In this document: piece by piece, positions 10,901-22,113 of the stretch
Layout: each line of letters starts with the position of its first letter
How positions within the stretch are numbered: position 1 is the first letter of the stretch
NCBI GenBank assembly: GCA_030041475.1
Contig: JASHNU010000063.1
Span: 17,411 to 81,410, forward strand
DNA from: Candidatus Sulfotelmatobacter sp.
GTDB taxonomy: Bacteria; Acidobacteriota; Terriglobia; Terriglobales; Acidobacteriaceae
Direction of reading: 5' to 3'
DNA: 64,000 nucleotides
Made by a program: the position numbers and the translations under genes
The notes under the pieces: generated by a model
Seen by the model: the letters and a program-made list of their open reading frames with translations, nothing else
Told to the model about the DNA's origin: nothing
Database searches by the model: none

Positions 10901-11495
10901 GCTTCGCCGCGGCTACCGCGTGGAATATGAAGACATGGCGCTGGCTTATACCGAAGCTCCGACCAACGCGAATGGCCTGATGCGCCAACGTTTTCGCTGG
11001 TCGTTCGGCATTCTACAATCGGTCTACAAGCATCGCGGCGTTTTCGCCCGCAAGGGAGTGCTAGGCTGGATTGCGCTGCCGAACATTGTTATCTTTCAGA
11101 TTCTGCTCCCGCTGGTGTCGCCGCTCATCGACATCATGTTCGTCCTGGGCACGATCTGGTATTTCATCCAGAAACATTTCCACCCCGACTCGGCCGATCC
11201 CGCGAGTTTTCACAAGCTGGTTGCCTTTTTCTTCGCCTTTCTGGTGATTGATTTCTTCGCATCAGCGATCGCCTTTGCCCTGGAGCGGCGACGCCCCGAT
11301 GATAAGGAAGACGCGTGGTTGCTCAGCCAGGTGTGGCTGCAGCGCTTTGCCTATCGGCAGTTATTTTCGATTGTGCTGTTCAGGACGCTCAAGCGTGCGC
11401 TCGAAGGCCGCAAGTTTGCGTGGGACAAATTGGAGCGCACGGCAGCGGTGAAGTATGTGCCGGCGGAGACTCACGATCACGCGAACGTTGGGTAG
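7986..11495 (+). CDS. Three-domain GH18-like hydrolase / polysaccharide deacetylase / GT2 synthase fusion
   Basis: 1169 residues. A short cytoplasmic start is followed by one membrane helix (about 20-40). Next comes a GH18-like barrel (about 80-440) with the catalytic GLMIDLE segment (D225, E227). A NodB/CE4 deacetylase domain follows (about 495-710) with TFDDGP (D505, D506) and the metal-binding H556-x3-H560. After membrane helices near 727-760 comes a GT2 domain (about 784-1010) with IPAYNEE, DDGSKDRT, DADT, EDADLT and QRFRW. Two or more further helices lie at the C terminus. The topology predicts hydrolase and deacetylase outside and synthase inside. By analogy with PgaC/PgaB it should make, export and trim an N-acetylglucosamine-type polymer. 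The gene ends with no spacer before atpC on the other strand. Confidence 0.92.
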   Translation: MAEPVFYDPRRARWKRLRRLFDVLAVSVSALVIFFVYTALKDEPLPGLLFSPQKRAFKALKESEKDKARERQKRLAARSHRKSKLAASQVKLNQEEGIRAAFYVPWDAASFSSLRDYARQIDILYPDWLHVLTPDGRLQAIDDQTNKFFDVVKSGVVRPVDDRVMPFLNAEDPGMEVFPMVNNFDEVDWVGDIVGFLNNPDARKAFRQQAAQFLSSGRFRGLMIDLEAFPASGQPGYVALLQELSGDLHARGMKLYVAVPPHNGEYDYPAIAAAADGVVLMNYDEHFPGAASGPVASQDWFVQNLNFAKTVIPQEKIICAIADYGYDWVLKPKKGKLPAEVHDVSVSVQEAWLAARDSDVDVNFDDDAMNPHFSYLDERGLRHDIWFLDAVTALNHMRAAQTLGIQTFALWRLGGEDRSLWRIWDVPGDLGAVDKLKDVPPGADVDMEGQGEILRIEDKPSHGTRDLTVDADSHLITDEVFQTLPEPYRVGRYGYSPNKVAITFDDGPDPEWTPRILDVLKAKHATATFFLIGIQTDKFSGIAKRIYREGHTIGNHTFTHPDVSNISTSYMKVELNLTERLFASLVGVRATLMRPPYAIDEEPDTADQVRPLEIPQEMGYITVGNRIDPNDWSDVPRRRTAEEITSYVLEHLPPCRVEDLRCGNIVLLHDGGGNRAETVRALPMIIDGIRARGYEIAPVYELLGKTRADVMAPLPAGELWAARLDRMGFWLFDVGVVGIAWIFLVGDLLMTGRLLFIGASAVYDRLRERIFGRPAEVASYKPKVEVLIPAYNEEKVIERTVRAALNSSYPNLRVIVIDDGSKDRTLEVARRAFAAEAAAGTVLILSKPNSGKAEALNYGIEHIGDAELFVGIDADTIIAPDAISRLVPHFINPKVGAIAGNAKVGNRVNLWTRWQALEYITSQNFERRALDVLGAVSVVPGAIGAWRVSAVREAGGFHVDTVAEDADLTMALLRRGYRVEYEDMALAYTEAPTNANGLMRQRFRWSFGILQSVYKHRGVFARKGVLGWIALPNIVIFQILLPLVSPLIDIMFVLGTIWYFIQKHFHPDSADPASFHKLVAFFFAFLVIDFFASAIAFALERRRPDDKEDAWLLSQVWLQRFAYRQLFSIVLFRTLKRALEGRKFAWDKLERTAAVKYVPAETHDHANVG

Positions 11496-11906
11496 TTATC
11501 TGGTGCGCGATGCCACATCCAGGCGCGCTTCGGCGCGATGGAGCGCATCGAGGGCTCGCTCGACGTTGACGGTCGGGTCGCCGCTGGTCAGTCGCTGCTC
11601 GGCACGCTCTTTGGCTTTGCGGGCGCGTTCCACATCAATTTCCGACGGGCGCTCGGCGGTTTCGGCCAGGATCGTCACTTTATCGGGCAGGACTTCGGCA
11701 AATCCCCATGCGACGGCAAGCCGCTGCTCGGTTGCGTTTTCCCGGTAGGTGATTTCGCCGACCGCCAGTTCGGTGATCAGGGGAGCGTGCCCAGGCATGA
11801 CGCCGAGGTAGCCGTTCTTGCCGGGAATCTGGACTTCCTCGGCCGCCCTGGTCTCCACGACTTTCTTTTCCGGCGTGACGATCTCGAGTTGGAATACTTC
11901 GGCCAT
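11496..11906 (-). CDS. atpC: ATP synthase F1 subunit epsilon
   Basis: 136 residues. It begins with the typical beta-sandwich (FQLEIVTPEKKVVETRAAEEVQIPG, PGHAPLITEL) and ends with the helical hairpin (ERARKAKERAEQRL...ALHRAEARLDV). It forms part of the F1 central stalk and can inhibit ATP hydrolysis. Last gene of the minus-strand ATP synthase cluster, 79 bp after atpD. Its stop codon directly abuts the stop codon of the convergent polysaccharide synthase gene, with no bases between. Confidence 0.96.
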   Translation of the reverse strand: MAEVFQLEIVTPEKKVVETRAAEEVQIPGKNGYLGVMPGHAPLITELAVGEITYRENATEQRLAVAWGFAEVLPDKVTILAETAERPSEIDVERARKAKERAEQRLTSGDPTVNVERALDALHRAEARLDVASRTR

Positions 11907-11985
11907 TCAGTGGTCAGTCGTCAGGGGTCAGGGTCAGCCTTCAGTTCTTGACTGATCACTGGCCACTAGCCCCTGGCCACTGCTC
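11907..11985. repeat. Self-complementary spacer between atpD and atpC
   Basis: The 79-bp spacer consists almost wholly of short related words (CAGTGGTCAGTCGTCAG, AGGGGTCAGGGTCAG, then ACTGATCACTGGCCAC, TAGCCCCTGGCCACTG). The two halves are imperfect reverse complements and can fold into a long hairpin. No ORF and no T-run. It belongs to the gene-end repeat class seen elsewhere in the window. Confidence 0.6.
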
Positions 11986-13431
<1,446 letters not shown>

Positions 13432-13448
13432 TCAAACCTCGGCTTTTG

Positions 13449-13573
13449 GCTCTTAGCTTTGCTTTTAGCTTGAACCCTATTGTGCAAGCATCTGATTCTC
13501 AGTCGCCACACTGCTAACTTATGCGGCCAGCAATATCGTCAAAATATTCTCGAAAAAGCTAATCGCTAAGAGC
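13449..13573. repeat. Long-range inverted repeat in the atpG-atpD spacer
   Basis: GCTCTTAGC (13449-13457), followed by further TTAGCTT words, is exactly complementary to GCTAAGAGC (13565-13573), preceded by AAAAGCTAATC. The arms enclose about 107 bp of lower-GC sequence without an ORF. The same AGCTCTTAGC word recurs around the atpH-atpA spacer. Confidence 0.6.
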
Positions 13574-13579
13574 TTCCCC

Positions 13580-14659
<1,080 letters not shown>

Positions 14660-14679
14660 GCTCGAGTTGCGAGCCCTGA

Positions 14680-14737
14680 GTCGCGAGTCCCGAGAAAAAG
14701 CCCTGTGTGCTCGCGGCTCGGGACTCGGGACTAGCGA

Positions 14738-14738
<1 letters not shown>
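14680..14738. repeat. Inverted repeat in the atpA-atpG spacer
   Basis: GTCGCGAGTCCCGAG (14680-14694) pairs with CTCGGGACT and, after a duplicated CGGGACTA, with GCGAC (14717-14738). The arms share the words GAGTCGCGAG and CTCGGGACT. The spacer is 78 bp, holds no ORF, and its right end overlaps the atpA stop region. Confidence 0.6.
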
Positions 14739-16451
<1,713 letters not shown>

Positions 16452-16467
<16 letters not shown>

Positions 16468-16988
16468 TCTCTAATCTTCTCCAGCTGCCCTTTCACTGAG
16501 CCATCGTAGATCGTGCTTCCGATGCGAACCACGGCGCCGCCGAGCAGCGAAGTGTCAAGCGCGTACTGTGCGCGGATTTTCTTGCCGGTCATCTTTTGGA
16601 TCTCGCCTTCGAGAGAACTTTTCTCGGCTGCGCCCAGTTCACGCACACTTGAAATTTGCGCCTCGGCGAATCCCATGCGCGCATCGAGTTCCCTTTCCAG
16701 TTGATCGACAATCGCGCTCAGAAAGTGGATCCGCCGGTGGTCGATCAGCACGGCCACCAGATTACGAACCTGCTTGCTGATGCCCTCCTGCTTCACGATC
16801 GCGTCAAGCAGATGCCGCTTCTGATCGGCGGCGACGGCGGGATTCTCCCACACACGCCGTAGCGGCACGCTCTCGCTGACCAAGCGCGCGACCTCGCGCA
16901 ATCCAGCGACGGACGCGGCCACGTCGAGATGCTCATCGAGCACCACATCGGCGAAAGCCCGCGCATAAACAGCGGCGACGGAGGCCAT
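16452..16988 (-). CDS. atpH: ATP synthase F1 subunit delta
   Basis: 178 residues, normal length. The N-terminal helical domain (AVYARAFADVVLDE) and the C-terminal GSTIYDGSVKGQLEKIREAI match the OSCP/delta family, which joins the top of F1 to the b stator. It begins 2 bp after the upstream b-subunit stop, so the two are translationally coupled. The last four codons fall inside the repeat word AGCTATTAGCTCTTAG, which provides the stop. Confidence 0.95.
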
Positions 16989-16990
16989 CC

Positions 16991-17830
16991 TTACTGACCG
17001 TCCTTTCTGGGAACGTCGGGTCTTTGTCCCTCCCAGCCCGTGTCTTCAGCACCCAGTTGCCCGGCAAAGTTGCGGACCAGCGCCTGATCAGTCGCGGCAT
17101 CGACGCGAATCTGCTTTTGCGCCAGCGCAACCGCTAGATCGGCGGCGTACGCGGTAAGTTGGCGGCGCGCCGCTTTCGCGGCGGCGGCAATCTCCTGCTC
17201 GGCCGCGGCGACCATCTTGCGCGCATCGTCTTCGGCTGCGGCTTGAATGCGGGCTTCTTCGGCAGCACCTTCTTTTTGGGCAGCTTCGCGGATCGCATCA
17301 ATCTCAGAGTCGAGTTTCCGCAGGCGTGACTCGATTTCGGCAAGCCGGCGCCTCGCTTCCTCGCTCGCCTTCTGCGCTTCCTGCATGGCCTTCTGAATGG
17401 CAGCGGTGCGCGCGCGGAAAGCTCCAGGGAGAAATTTGCGCGCGGCCCAGAGGATGACCAGCGCGACCACCACGAAGTTTGTAAGCATGCTCAGCCAGTA
17501 AGCACTACGCAGGTCGAGCCCGGTCAATCGGGAAACCAACCGTACCGACGGCGACTGTTTGAACTCGGCGGTCTCGTCTTTTTCTTCGCCCGCGGCTTCG
17601 CGGGTTTCATGCGCCAGTTCCTGTCCGATTCCGCGATTCGGGGGCGCCTGCTTGACCTCCTGTTCCGAAGACGATGGCTGCGACCGCTGCGGTTGGGAAG
17701 GCTGAGCCTGTTGCTGTGGCCGATTCGCCGGCCCTTTCGCCTGATCGTCAGCACGTGTGCATACGAAGCTCGCGCTGACGAAAAGCAGCGCCAGAAGCGC
17801 CGGACGGACGATTTTTCGCGTGACTGTCAT
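16991..17830 (-). CDS. atpF: ATP synthase F0 subunit b, with signal-like N terminus and Pro/Gln-rich extension
   Basis: 279 residues, against about 160 for a usual b subunit. The extra N-terminal 95 residues start with a signal-peptide-like stretch (ALLALLFVSASFVCTRA). A Pro/Gln/Ser-rich low-complexity linker follows (PQQQAQPSQPQRSQPSSSEQ). The true b-subunit membrane helix is at about 113-131 (LTNFVVVALVILWAARKF). It is followed by a long charged coiled coil (IQKAMQEAQKASEEARRRLAEIESRLRKL) ending at the delta-binding region. The linker would lie in the periplasm or be cleaved. Directly follows the b' gene (5 bp) and precedes atpH (2 bp). Confidence 0.9.
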   Translation of the reverse strand: MTVTRKIVRPALLALLFVSASFVCTRADDQAKGPANRPQQQAQPSQPQRSQPSSSEQEVKQAPPNRGIGQELAHETREAAGEEKDETAEFKQSPSVRLVSRLTGLDLRSAYWLSMLTNFVVVALVILWAARKFLPGAFRARTAAIQKAMQEAQKASEEARRRLAEIESRLRKLDSEIDAIREAAQKEGAAEEARIQAAAEDDARKMVAAAEQEIAAAAKAARRQLTAYAADLAVALAQKQIRVDAATDQALVRNFAGQLGAEDTGWEGQRPDVPRKDGQ

Positions 17831-17835
17831 TGCAA

Positions 17836-18291
17836 TCAGCGTCCTGCTCCCGCCGGCTGCAGAACACGGCGCACAATTTCCTGAGCCAAAGTCGCAGCTT
17901 CGCCTCGCAGACTTTTCTCTGCAGCAACGCGATCGGCCTCGATTCCGCTCTTGGCCGCAGTCACCTGGGCCTGAGCTTTGCTGCGCGCCTGATTCACCGC
18001 GCTAGTGCGAGCCTGCAGCGCCGCCTGCCGGCGTGCTTCCTGCGCCCGAAAAACGGCGGCACGCGCTTCGCGCAGGCGCTGCTCGTATTCCCCTGTGCGC
18101 GCCTCCGAGGCGGCGATGTCAGCCCGCGACTTCTCCACGGCACCTTCAGTTTTGCCGCGTCTCTCTTCAAGGATGCGCCCCAGGGGCTTGTGGACGATAA
18201 ATGTGTACAGCAGGTAAAGAAGCGCCAGCAGAATCACAGTCGGCACGGAGCCGAGCAGTAATTCGCCTAGTTGGTGAAGCGTTTGATCCAT
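17836..18291 (-). CDS. ATP synthase F0 subunit b' (second b-type stator)
   Basis: 151 residues with one N-terminal membrane helix (TVILLALLYLLYTFIVHKPLG) and a coiled coil (ILEERRGKTEGAVEKSRADIAASEARTGEYEQRL, AQVTAAKSGIEADRVAAEKSL). Two different b-type genes in tandem imply a heterodimeric peripheral stalk, as in cyanobacteria and some Alphaproteobacteria. It is the first ATP synthase gene on this strand. Genes for subunits a, c and I are absent from the window, so F0 is encoded at another locus. Confidence 0.9.
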   Translation of the reverse strand: MDQTLHQLGELLLGSVPTVILLALLYLLYTFIVHKPLGRILEERRGKTEGAVEKSRADIAASEARTGEYEQRLREARAAVFRAQEARRQAALQARTSAVNQARSKAQAQVTAAKSGIEADRVAAEKSLRGEAATLAQEIVRRVLQPAGAGR

Positions 18292-18420
18292 AATGCTGAG
18301 TACGGTTGCTGAGCACGGACTGCCGAATTACTGAAAACGAGTTGCCGCCCGAGCACCGATCCAGACCTGCAAAATGAGGGCTGTGAAGACTGTTAAGTCT
18401 AACGTCCGGAGGGGCTTATG

Positions 18421-18633
18421 TCAACGTGGAGAAAACGACGGTTGGGACCGTTTTTGCTCTTTGCGGAGACAAGAATGCCGGAGTGGACGAGTCGCCCTGA
18501 AGCCAAAATCTGAGAGCGTTTTGATGACGAGCGGGCACTCAAAACTCTGTCGTGACATTGGGTTAGCGTGCAACCTCTGGGTAGGCAGATTTCTGCATAT
18601 AGTTCTTGACTTCGCGGTAAACAGGTTTAGCAT
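18421..18633 (-). CDS. Unrecognised 70-codon ORF with an ideal ribosome-binding site
   Basis: The ATG (18633) is preceded by GGAGGTGAT (18640-18648), a full match to the 16S anti-Shine-Dalgarno sequence, with 6 nt spacing. Two abutting stem-loops lie immediately upstream. The product (70 residues, starting MLNLFTAKSRTICRN, basic, three cysteines) matches nothing I recognise and has no clear hydrophobic helix. The short MLNLF-type start followed by unconvincing sequence could mean a decayed gene, for example a Flp-type pilin whose 5' end was kept. It could also be a leader peptide for the ATP synthase genes, which begin 130 bp downstream on the same strand. Real expression is suggested only by the translation signal. 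Confidence 0.4.
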   Translation of the reverse strand: MLNLFTAKSRTICRNLPTQRLHANPMSRQSFECPLVIKTLSDFGFRATRPLRHSCLRKEQKRSQPSFSPR

Positions 18634-18647
18634 ATAGATATCACCTC

Positions 18648-18665
18648 CGATCCAATTCAGGATCG
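18648..18665 (-). ncRNA. Leader stem-loop 1 upstream of the 70-codon ORF
   Basis: CGATCC (18648-18653) and GGATCG (18660-18665) form a 6-bp stem with a 6-nt loop. The stem base touches the Shine-Dalgarno sequence (its last G is shared), so folding could modulate ribosome access. Confidence 0.45.
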
Positions 18666-18715
18666 AAAGGGCCGATAGCCAAGGAATGTCACCGCTTCTT
18701 GGTTGCCGGCCCTTT
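18666..18715. terminator. Strong hairpin (about 20 bp): terminator or leader stem-loop 2
   Basis: AAAGGGCCG (18666-18674) and on to 18685 pairs with 18696-18715 (ending GGCCCTTT), with one mismatch, a few G-U pairs and a 9-nt loop. T-runs border both sides (TTTT on plus, TTT on minus). It lies 56 bp after the low-GC gene at 18771-19844, so it may end that transcript. Equally it may be the upper part of a structured leader, since it directly abuts the second stem-loop and the ribosome-binding site. Confidence 0.65.
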
Positions 18716-18770
18716 TAATGTTTCTGGCTTCGTTCCCGTCCAGGGTCACGCCGGGGAAGAGCTAGAGAAA

Positions 18771-19844
18771 CTATGTCGCAGGCTTGAGTGGGTCTCCGGC
18801 ATTCACAGCGTTCTTGAACACATACAAATACGACGCTGCCGGGCGCTTTTGCATCGCAGCCTTTTTCTTTGATTTCAAACCTGTGAGTTTCCCTAAAACA
18901 CTCCGCGCACCCGCAACCGCGGCAGCAGTGATCCCCAGCGGACCTCCAGCGGCAACGGCCACGCCCAGCGTTACTAGCGTGGCCGCATCAACTGTGAAAA
19001 GTGTCTCCGCTGTGTTCAATCCCAGTTCCTCCTTGAGGAACTTAAACTCGCCGGTCAGTTCGGACTGGAATCTCTCGCGAATGCGCTTTTTCTCAGGTTC
19101 ATTCTTCGCCGAACTGTAATCTTGGGCGGCTTTGTCAAGTTTGCTCCAATAGCCCTGTCGGAACGTTTTCTGATAGGGTGCTTTCTCCCGAAATTCCTTT
19201 TCCCGAAATTCAATTAACTGAGGAAGCGTAAACTGGTTAACGTCCACGATATTCAGGGCCTCGACTGCAGAGAAGTAGTTTTCTTCCGAACCAAGTTCCC
19301 GATTGTTTCGTTTTCTCTCTTCAATTTCCGTGGTTTGTCGCACGTCATCCGTTGCCAATGCCGAGTCTGTTACCAGCTGTGTATCGTTGCCGACGCAGCA
19401 TTGGGCGAGAATAGTCATGGTTATTCGACCAAAGACAGTCGGGACGATCATCTCGCCCTTAACTCCTGTTTTTGCCGCAATTCCAAGTTCTGCGAGGTCT
19501 TCCCAAGTCTTATAGAACAATTTCTCGAAGTAGATGACAAAGCCCCTGTCACCCGCTTCTTTCTTTAAGAACCAGTCCGGCAGATTCGGTGTTGTGGCAA
19601 TGTCAAGAACCCGGTCGTGTGTGTCAAGCTTCTCCTTGTCGCTTGGTACGTGCTCGCGAACAACCAAGCGGTGGGCGTGTTCCAGGTTCTTCTTATCTTC
19701 GGCGTTGTAGCCAAACTCGCCGTACGAGATCTGATAGTGCCTCCATGGTGTTATGTTTTCGACCTGATCCCAGAGCAGCAGCGCAGACTTCATCATGCGG
19801 TCGGTTTGCACGTGAATGTTTGGAAAGTAAAGAGCGTTTTGCAT
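18771..19844 (-). CDS. Accessory protein of unknown function (357 aa), low GC
   Basis: 357 residues, cytoplasmic apart from a glycine/alanine-rich hydrophobic patch near 300-325 (TLVTLGVAVAAGGPLGITAAAVAGA). The start ALYFPNIHV, followed by LLLWDQV and ITPW, resembles an uncharacterised family of stand-alone accessory proteins (DUF6236-like); that assignment is tentative. The middle is highly charged and helical (KTFRQGYWSKLDKAAQDYSSAKNEPEKKRIRERFQ). Base composition is visibly lower in GC (near 50%) than the flanking genes, and it interrupts the region between atp and hflX, which suggests horizontal acquisition. No enzyme motif seen. Confidence 0.75.
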   Translation of the reverse strand: MQNALYFPNIHVQTDRMMKSALLLWDQVENITPWRHYQISYGEFGYNAEDKKNLEHAHRLVVREHVPSDKEKLDTHDRVLDIATTPNLPDWFLKKEAGDRGFVIYFEKLFYKTWEDLAELGIAAKTGVKGEMIVPTVFGRITMTILAQCCVGNDTQLVTDSALATDDVRQTTEIEERKRNNRELGSEENYFSAVEALNIVDVNQFTLPQLIEFREKEFREKAPYQKTFRQGYWSKLDKAAQDYSSAKNEPEKKRIRERFQSELTGEFKFLKEELGLNTAETLFTVDAATLVTLGVAVAAGGPLGITAAAVAGARSVLGKLTGLKSKKKAAMQKRPAASYLYVFKNAVNAGDPLKPAT

Positions 19845-19918
19845 GTGTGCCCCCTTCGACCTGGGGTCACATTATCTGGCTGGTTCTTCCGCGAATCAAG
19901 CCTAACGGCCAATGCCAT

Positions 19919-21388
19919 TCACTGCGTCCACTGCCTCACCCGTCTCACCACTGACTCCGGTGCATCGACTTCGAGTTCAACCGCGCCATCTTCATAGTTC
20001 CGCGAATAAATCCGCGCTTTCGCTTCGAGCAGCGCAAGCAGCTTGCCTTCTTTCTGCGGCACACGCAGATGCACGCGGCTGATGGGATCTTCCTCGATCA
20101 TTGTGTCGATGCGGGCGAGCAGTGGCTCGACTCCTATGCCTTCGACGGCGGAAACGTAAACGGTGTTCCCACTGCGGGCAGCGTCTGCGATCAGGCTTTG
20201 CGCGACTTCTTCATCCAGCAGGTCAACTTTGTTCATCACGTGGAGGCGCGGCTTTTTCTCGACCTCGAGTTCCTTCAGCACGATTTCCACCTGCGCATCC
20301 TGCTCGGCCGAGAGCCGGCTGCTGGCATCGGAGACGTGCAGAATCAGCGACGCGCGCTGCACTTCTTCGAGCGTGGCGCGAAATGCGGAGACCAGCGTGT
20401 GCGGCAAGCTGCGGATGAATCCCACCGTGTCAGACAGCAGGACTTTTCGTTTCGACGGCAGAGTGACGCCGCGGATGGTGGGATCTAGCGTGGCAAACAT
20501 TTTCGGCGACGACAAAACTCCTGCCCGCGTGAGCGCATTGAATAGCGTCGACTTGCCGGCGTTGGTGTAGCCGACCAGCGCGACGGTCGCGACTGGCGCT
20601 GACTCGCGCCGCTGCCTCTGCTGGGCGCGAATGCGGCGCACATTTTCGAGTTGCTCCTCCACGTGCCGGATGCGGCGGTAAATCTTGCGCCGGTCGGTTT
20701 CAAGCTGGGTTTCACCGGGACCGCGCGTGCCGATCCCGCCGCCCAGTTGCGACATCTCGATGCCGCGTCCAGCCAGCCGCGGCAGCATATATTGCAGTTG
20801 CGCCAACTCGACCTGCAGCTGGCCTTCACGCGTGCGCGCGTGGCGGGCAAAAATGTCGAGGATGAGCTGCGTGCGGTCGATCACGCGCCGATGAACGATC
20901 TTCTCAATGTTGCGCTGCTGCGATGGGCTGAGATCGTGATCAAACAAAAGCAGGTCGGCATTGACGGAGGCGGCCGCGCCTGCGATTTCTTCGAGCTTGC
21001 CGGCGCCGATCAAGGTTGCGGGATCGACTCGGTCGCGATGCTGCAGAATCGAACCGACGACCTTCGCTCCGGCGCTTTCAGCCAGCGTGCGCAGTTCGGC
21101 CAGGGACTCGTCGGCGTCGAATTCCGGAATGCTGGGCTTGCTGTTTGCCTTCGCGGAAAGCGATTTGGCCGCACCGGCCGACTGCATCTCAGCCGCATCG
21201 CGAGCAGTAGCCGCCTGAGCCGTCACCGAGCCTGCAGAGCGGCGCGAGCGCACGTGCATGCCGACAAGAAATGCCCGTTCCTGCGCGGGCTGCCGGCGGG
21301 CCTCTTCTTGCGCGAACTGGCTGGCCACAAGCACACTACTGCCGGCGCGCGTACGATCGCGGGATTTCTTGGAATGAGAACCTGCCAA
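19919..21388 (-). CDS. hflX: GTPase HflX, ribosome-associated
   Basis: 489 residues. An N-terminal glycine-rich HflX domain ([44 protein letters not shown]) leads to the linker helices ([17 protein letters not shown]). The GTPase domain follows with G1 GYTNAGKS, G3 DTVGF and G4 NKVDLL. HflX splits stalled or heat-damaged 70S ribosomes. The start appears to be TTG at 21388 with an N-terminal extension of roughly 40 residues before the core. It follows hfq by 24 bp, the classic hfq-hflX pairing. Confidence 0.96.
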   Translation of the reverse strand: MAGSHSKKSRDRTRAGSSVLVASQFAQEEARRQPAQERAFLVGMHVRSRRSAGSVTAQAATARDAAEMQSAGAAKSLSAKANSKPSIPEFDADESLAELRTLAESAGAKVVGSILQHRDRVDPATLIGAGKLEEIAGAAASVNADLLLFDHDLSPSQQRNIEKIVHRRVIDRTQLILDIFARHARTREGQLQVELAQLQYMLPRLAGRGIEMSQLGGGIGTRGPGETQLETDRRKIYRRIRHVEEQLENVRRIRAQQRQRRESAPVATVALVGYTNAGKSTLFNALTRAGVLSSPKMFATLDPTIRGVTLPSKRKVLLSDTVGFIRSLPHTLVSAFRATLEEVQRASLILHVSDASSRLSAEQDAQVEIVLKELEVEKKPRLHVMNKVDLLDEEVAQSLIADAARSGNTVYVSAVEGIGVEPLLARIDTMIEEDPISRVHLRVPQKEGKLLALLEAKARIYSRNYEDGAVELEVDAPESVVRRVRQWTQ

Positions 21389-21412
21389 ACCCAGAACGCC
21401 TTGTGTTTGTCT

Positions 21413-21724
21413 TTATCCTTCGGTGCCCGACGCGCTCGCCGCCGTAACCGCCGGAATCGCAGCCGTCGGGGCCTTCTCAGCGTGAGCCGCGTGCGGCGCA
21501 TGCGCCGGAGCCAGCCGGCCCATCACTACGGTCGAGATGGCATGCTTGAAGATGAGCTGCTCCTGACCGTTCGCATCCAGCACGACGGAGTACTTGTCGA
21601 AGGAGCGGATGCGGCCCGTTAACTTCACCCCACTGAGCAGATAGATCGTAATGCTCGCTCTCTCTTTGCGGGCCGTGTTGAGGAAGGAATCCTGAATGTT
21701 TTGCGCCGGCTTATTGCTGTCCAT
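21413..21724 (-). CDS. hfq: RNA chaperone Hfq
   Basis: 103 residues starting at the ATG at 21724, with a strong AAGGAGA site 6 nt upstream; longer in-frame starts lack support. The Sm1 motif ([34 protein letters not shown]) and the Sm2 motif ([11 protein letters not shown]) are intact, including the FLN (proximal-site) and KHA residues. A disordered Ala/Pro/His-rich tail of about 30 residues follows. Forms a hexamer that pairs small RNAs with mRNAs. Confidence 0.96.
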   Translation of the reverse strand: MDSNKPAQNIQDSFLNTARKERASITIYLLSGVKLTGRIRSFDKYSVVLDANGQEQLIFKHAISTVVMGRLAPAHAPHAAHAEKAPTAAIPAVTAASASGTEG

Positions 21725-22113
21725 AGCCGATCTCCTTAATTTATAGACTGTAACCAATGCCCCGCAGGCTAAGCCCGCAGGCAACTCCAAGACATACAGC
21801 CTGCTCCCGGAAGCCTTCCCAGCGCCCCGGGAACAACGGGGGGGACATTCCTGCCAGCCGGAGCAGCCATGGCGCGTAACTGCACCCTCCGACAAGGAGA
21901 TGTGAGTACGATACGGCGATTGGCGTTGCTTTTCAACCTTGAAGTTTGACCAGGTTGACAGAGCACGCGCGTAGGGGGCAGACTGGCCTCGGCTCGGCGG
22001 CAAACGCTTTCCGCTGATGCCTCCTGCAATCTGTCTCCTCGCCGCGTGCCCCAGGTTCTCAAGGGTATGCGGGGCCCCATAACCTCACAGGCAGTCGGAG
22101 GAGGAAATCCAAC

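Noticed and set aside
18374..18637. Plus-strand 87-codon frame opposite the small ORF
   Set aside because: No start signal; the translation signal clearly belongs to the minus strand.
18640..18720. Leader taken as a cyclic-di-GMP (GEMM) riboswitch
   Set aside because: The conserved GEMM core words are not present on either strand; kept only as an unclassified structured leader.
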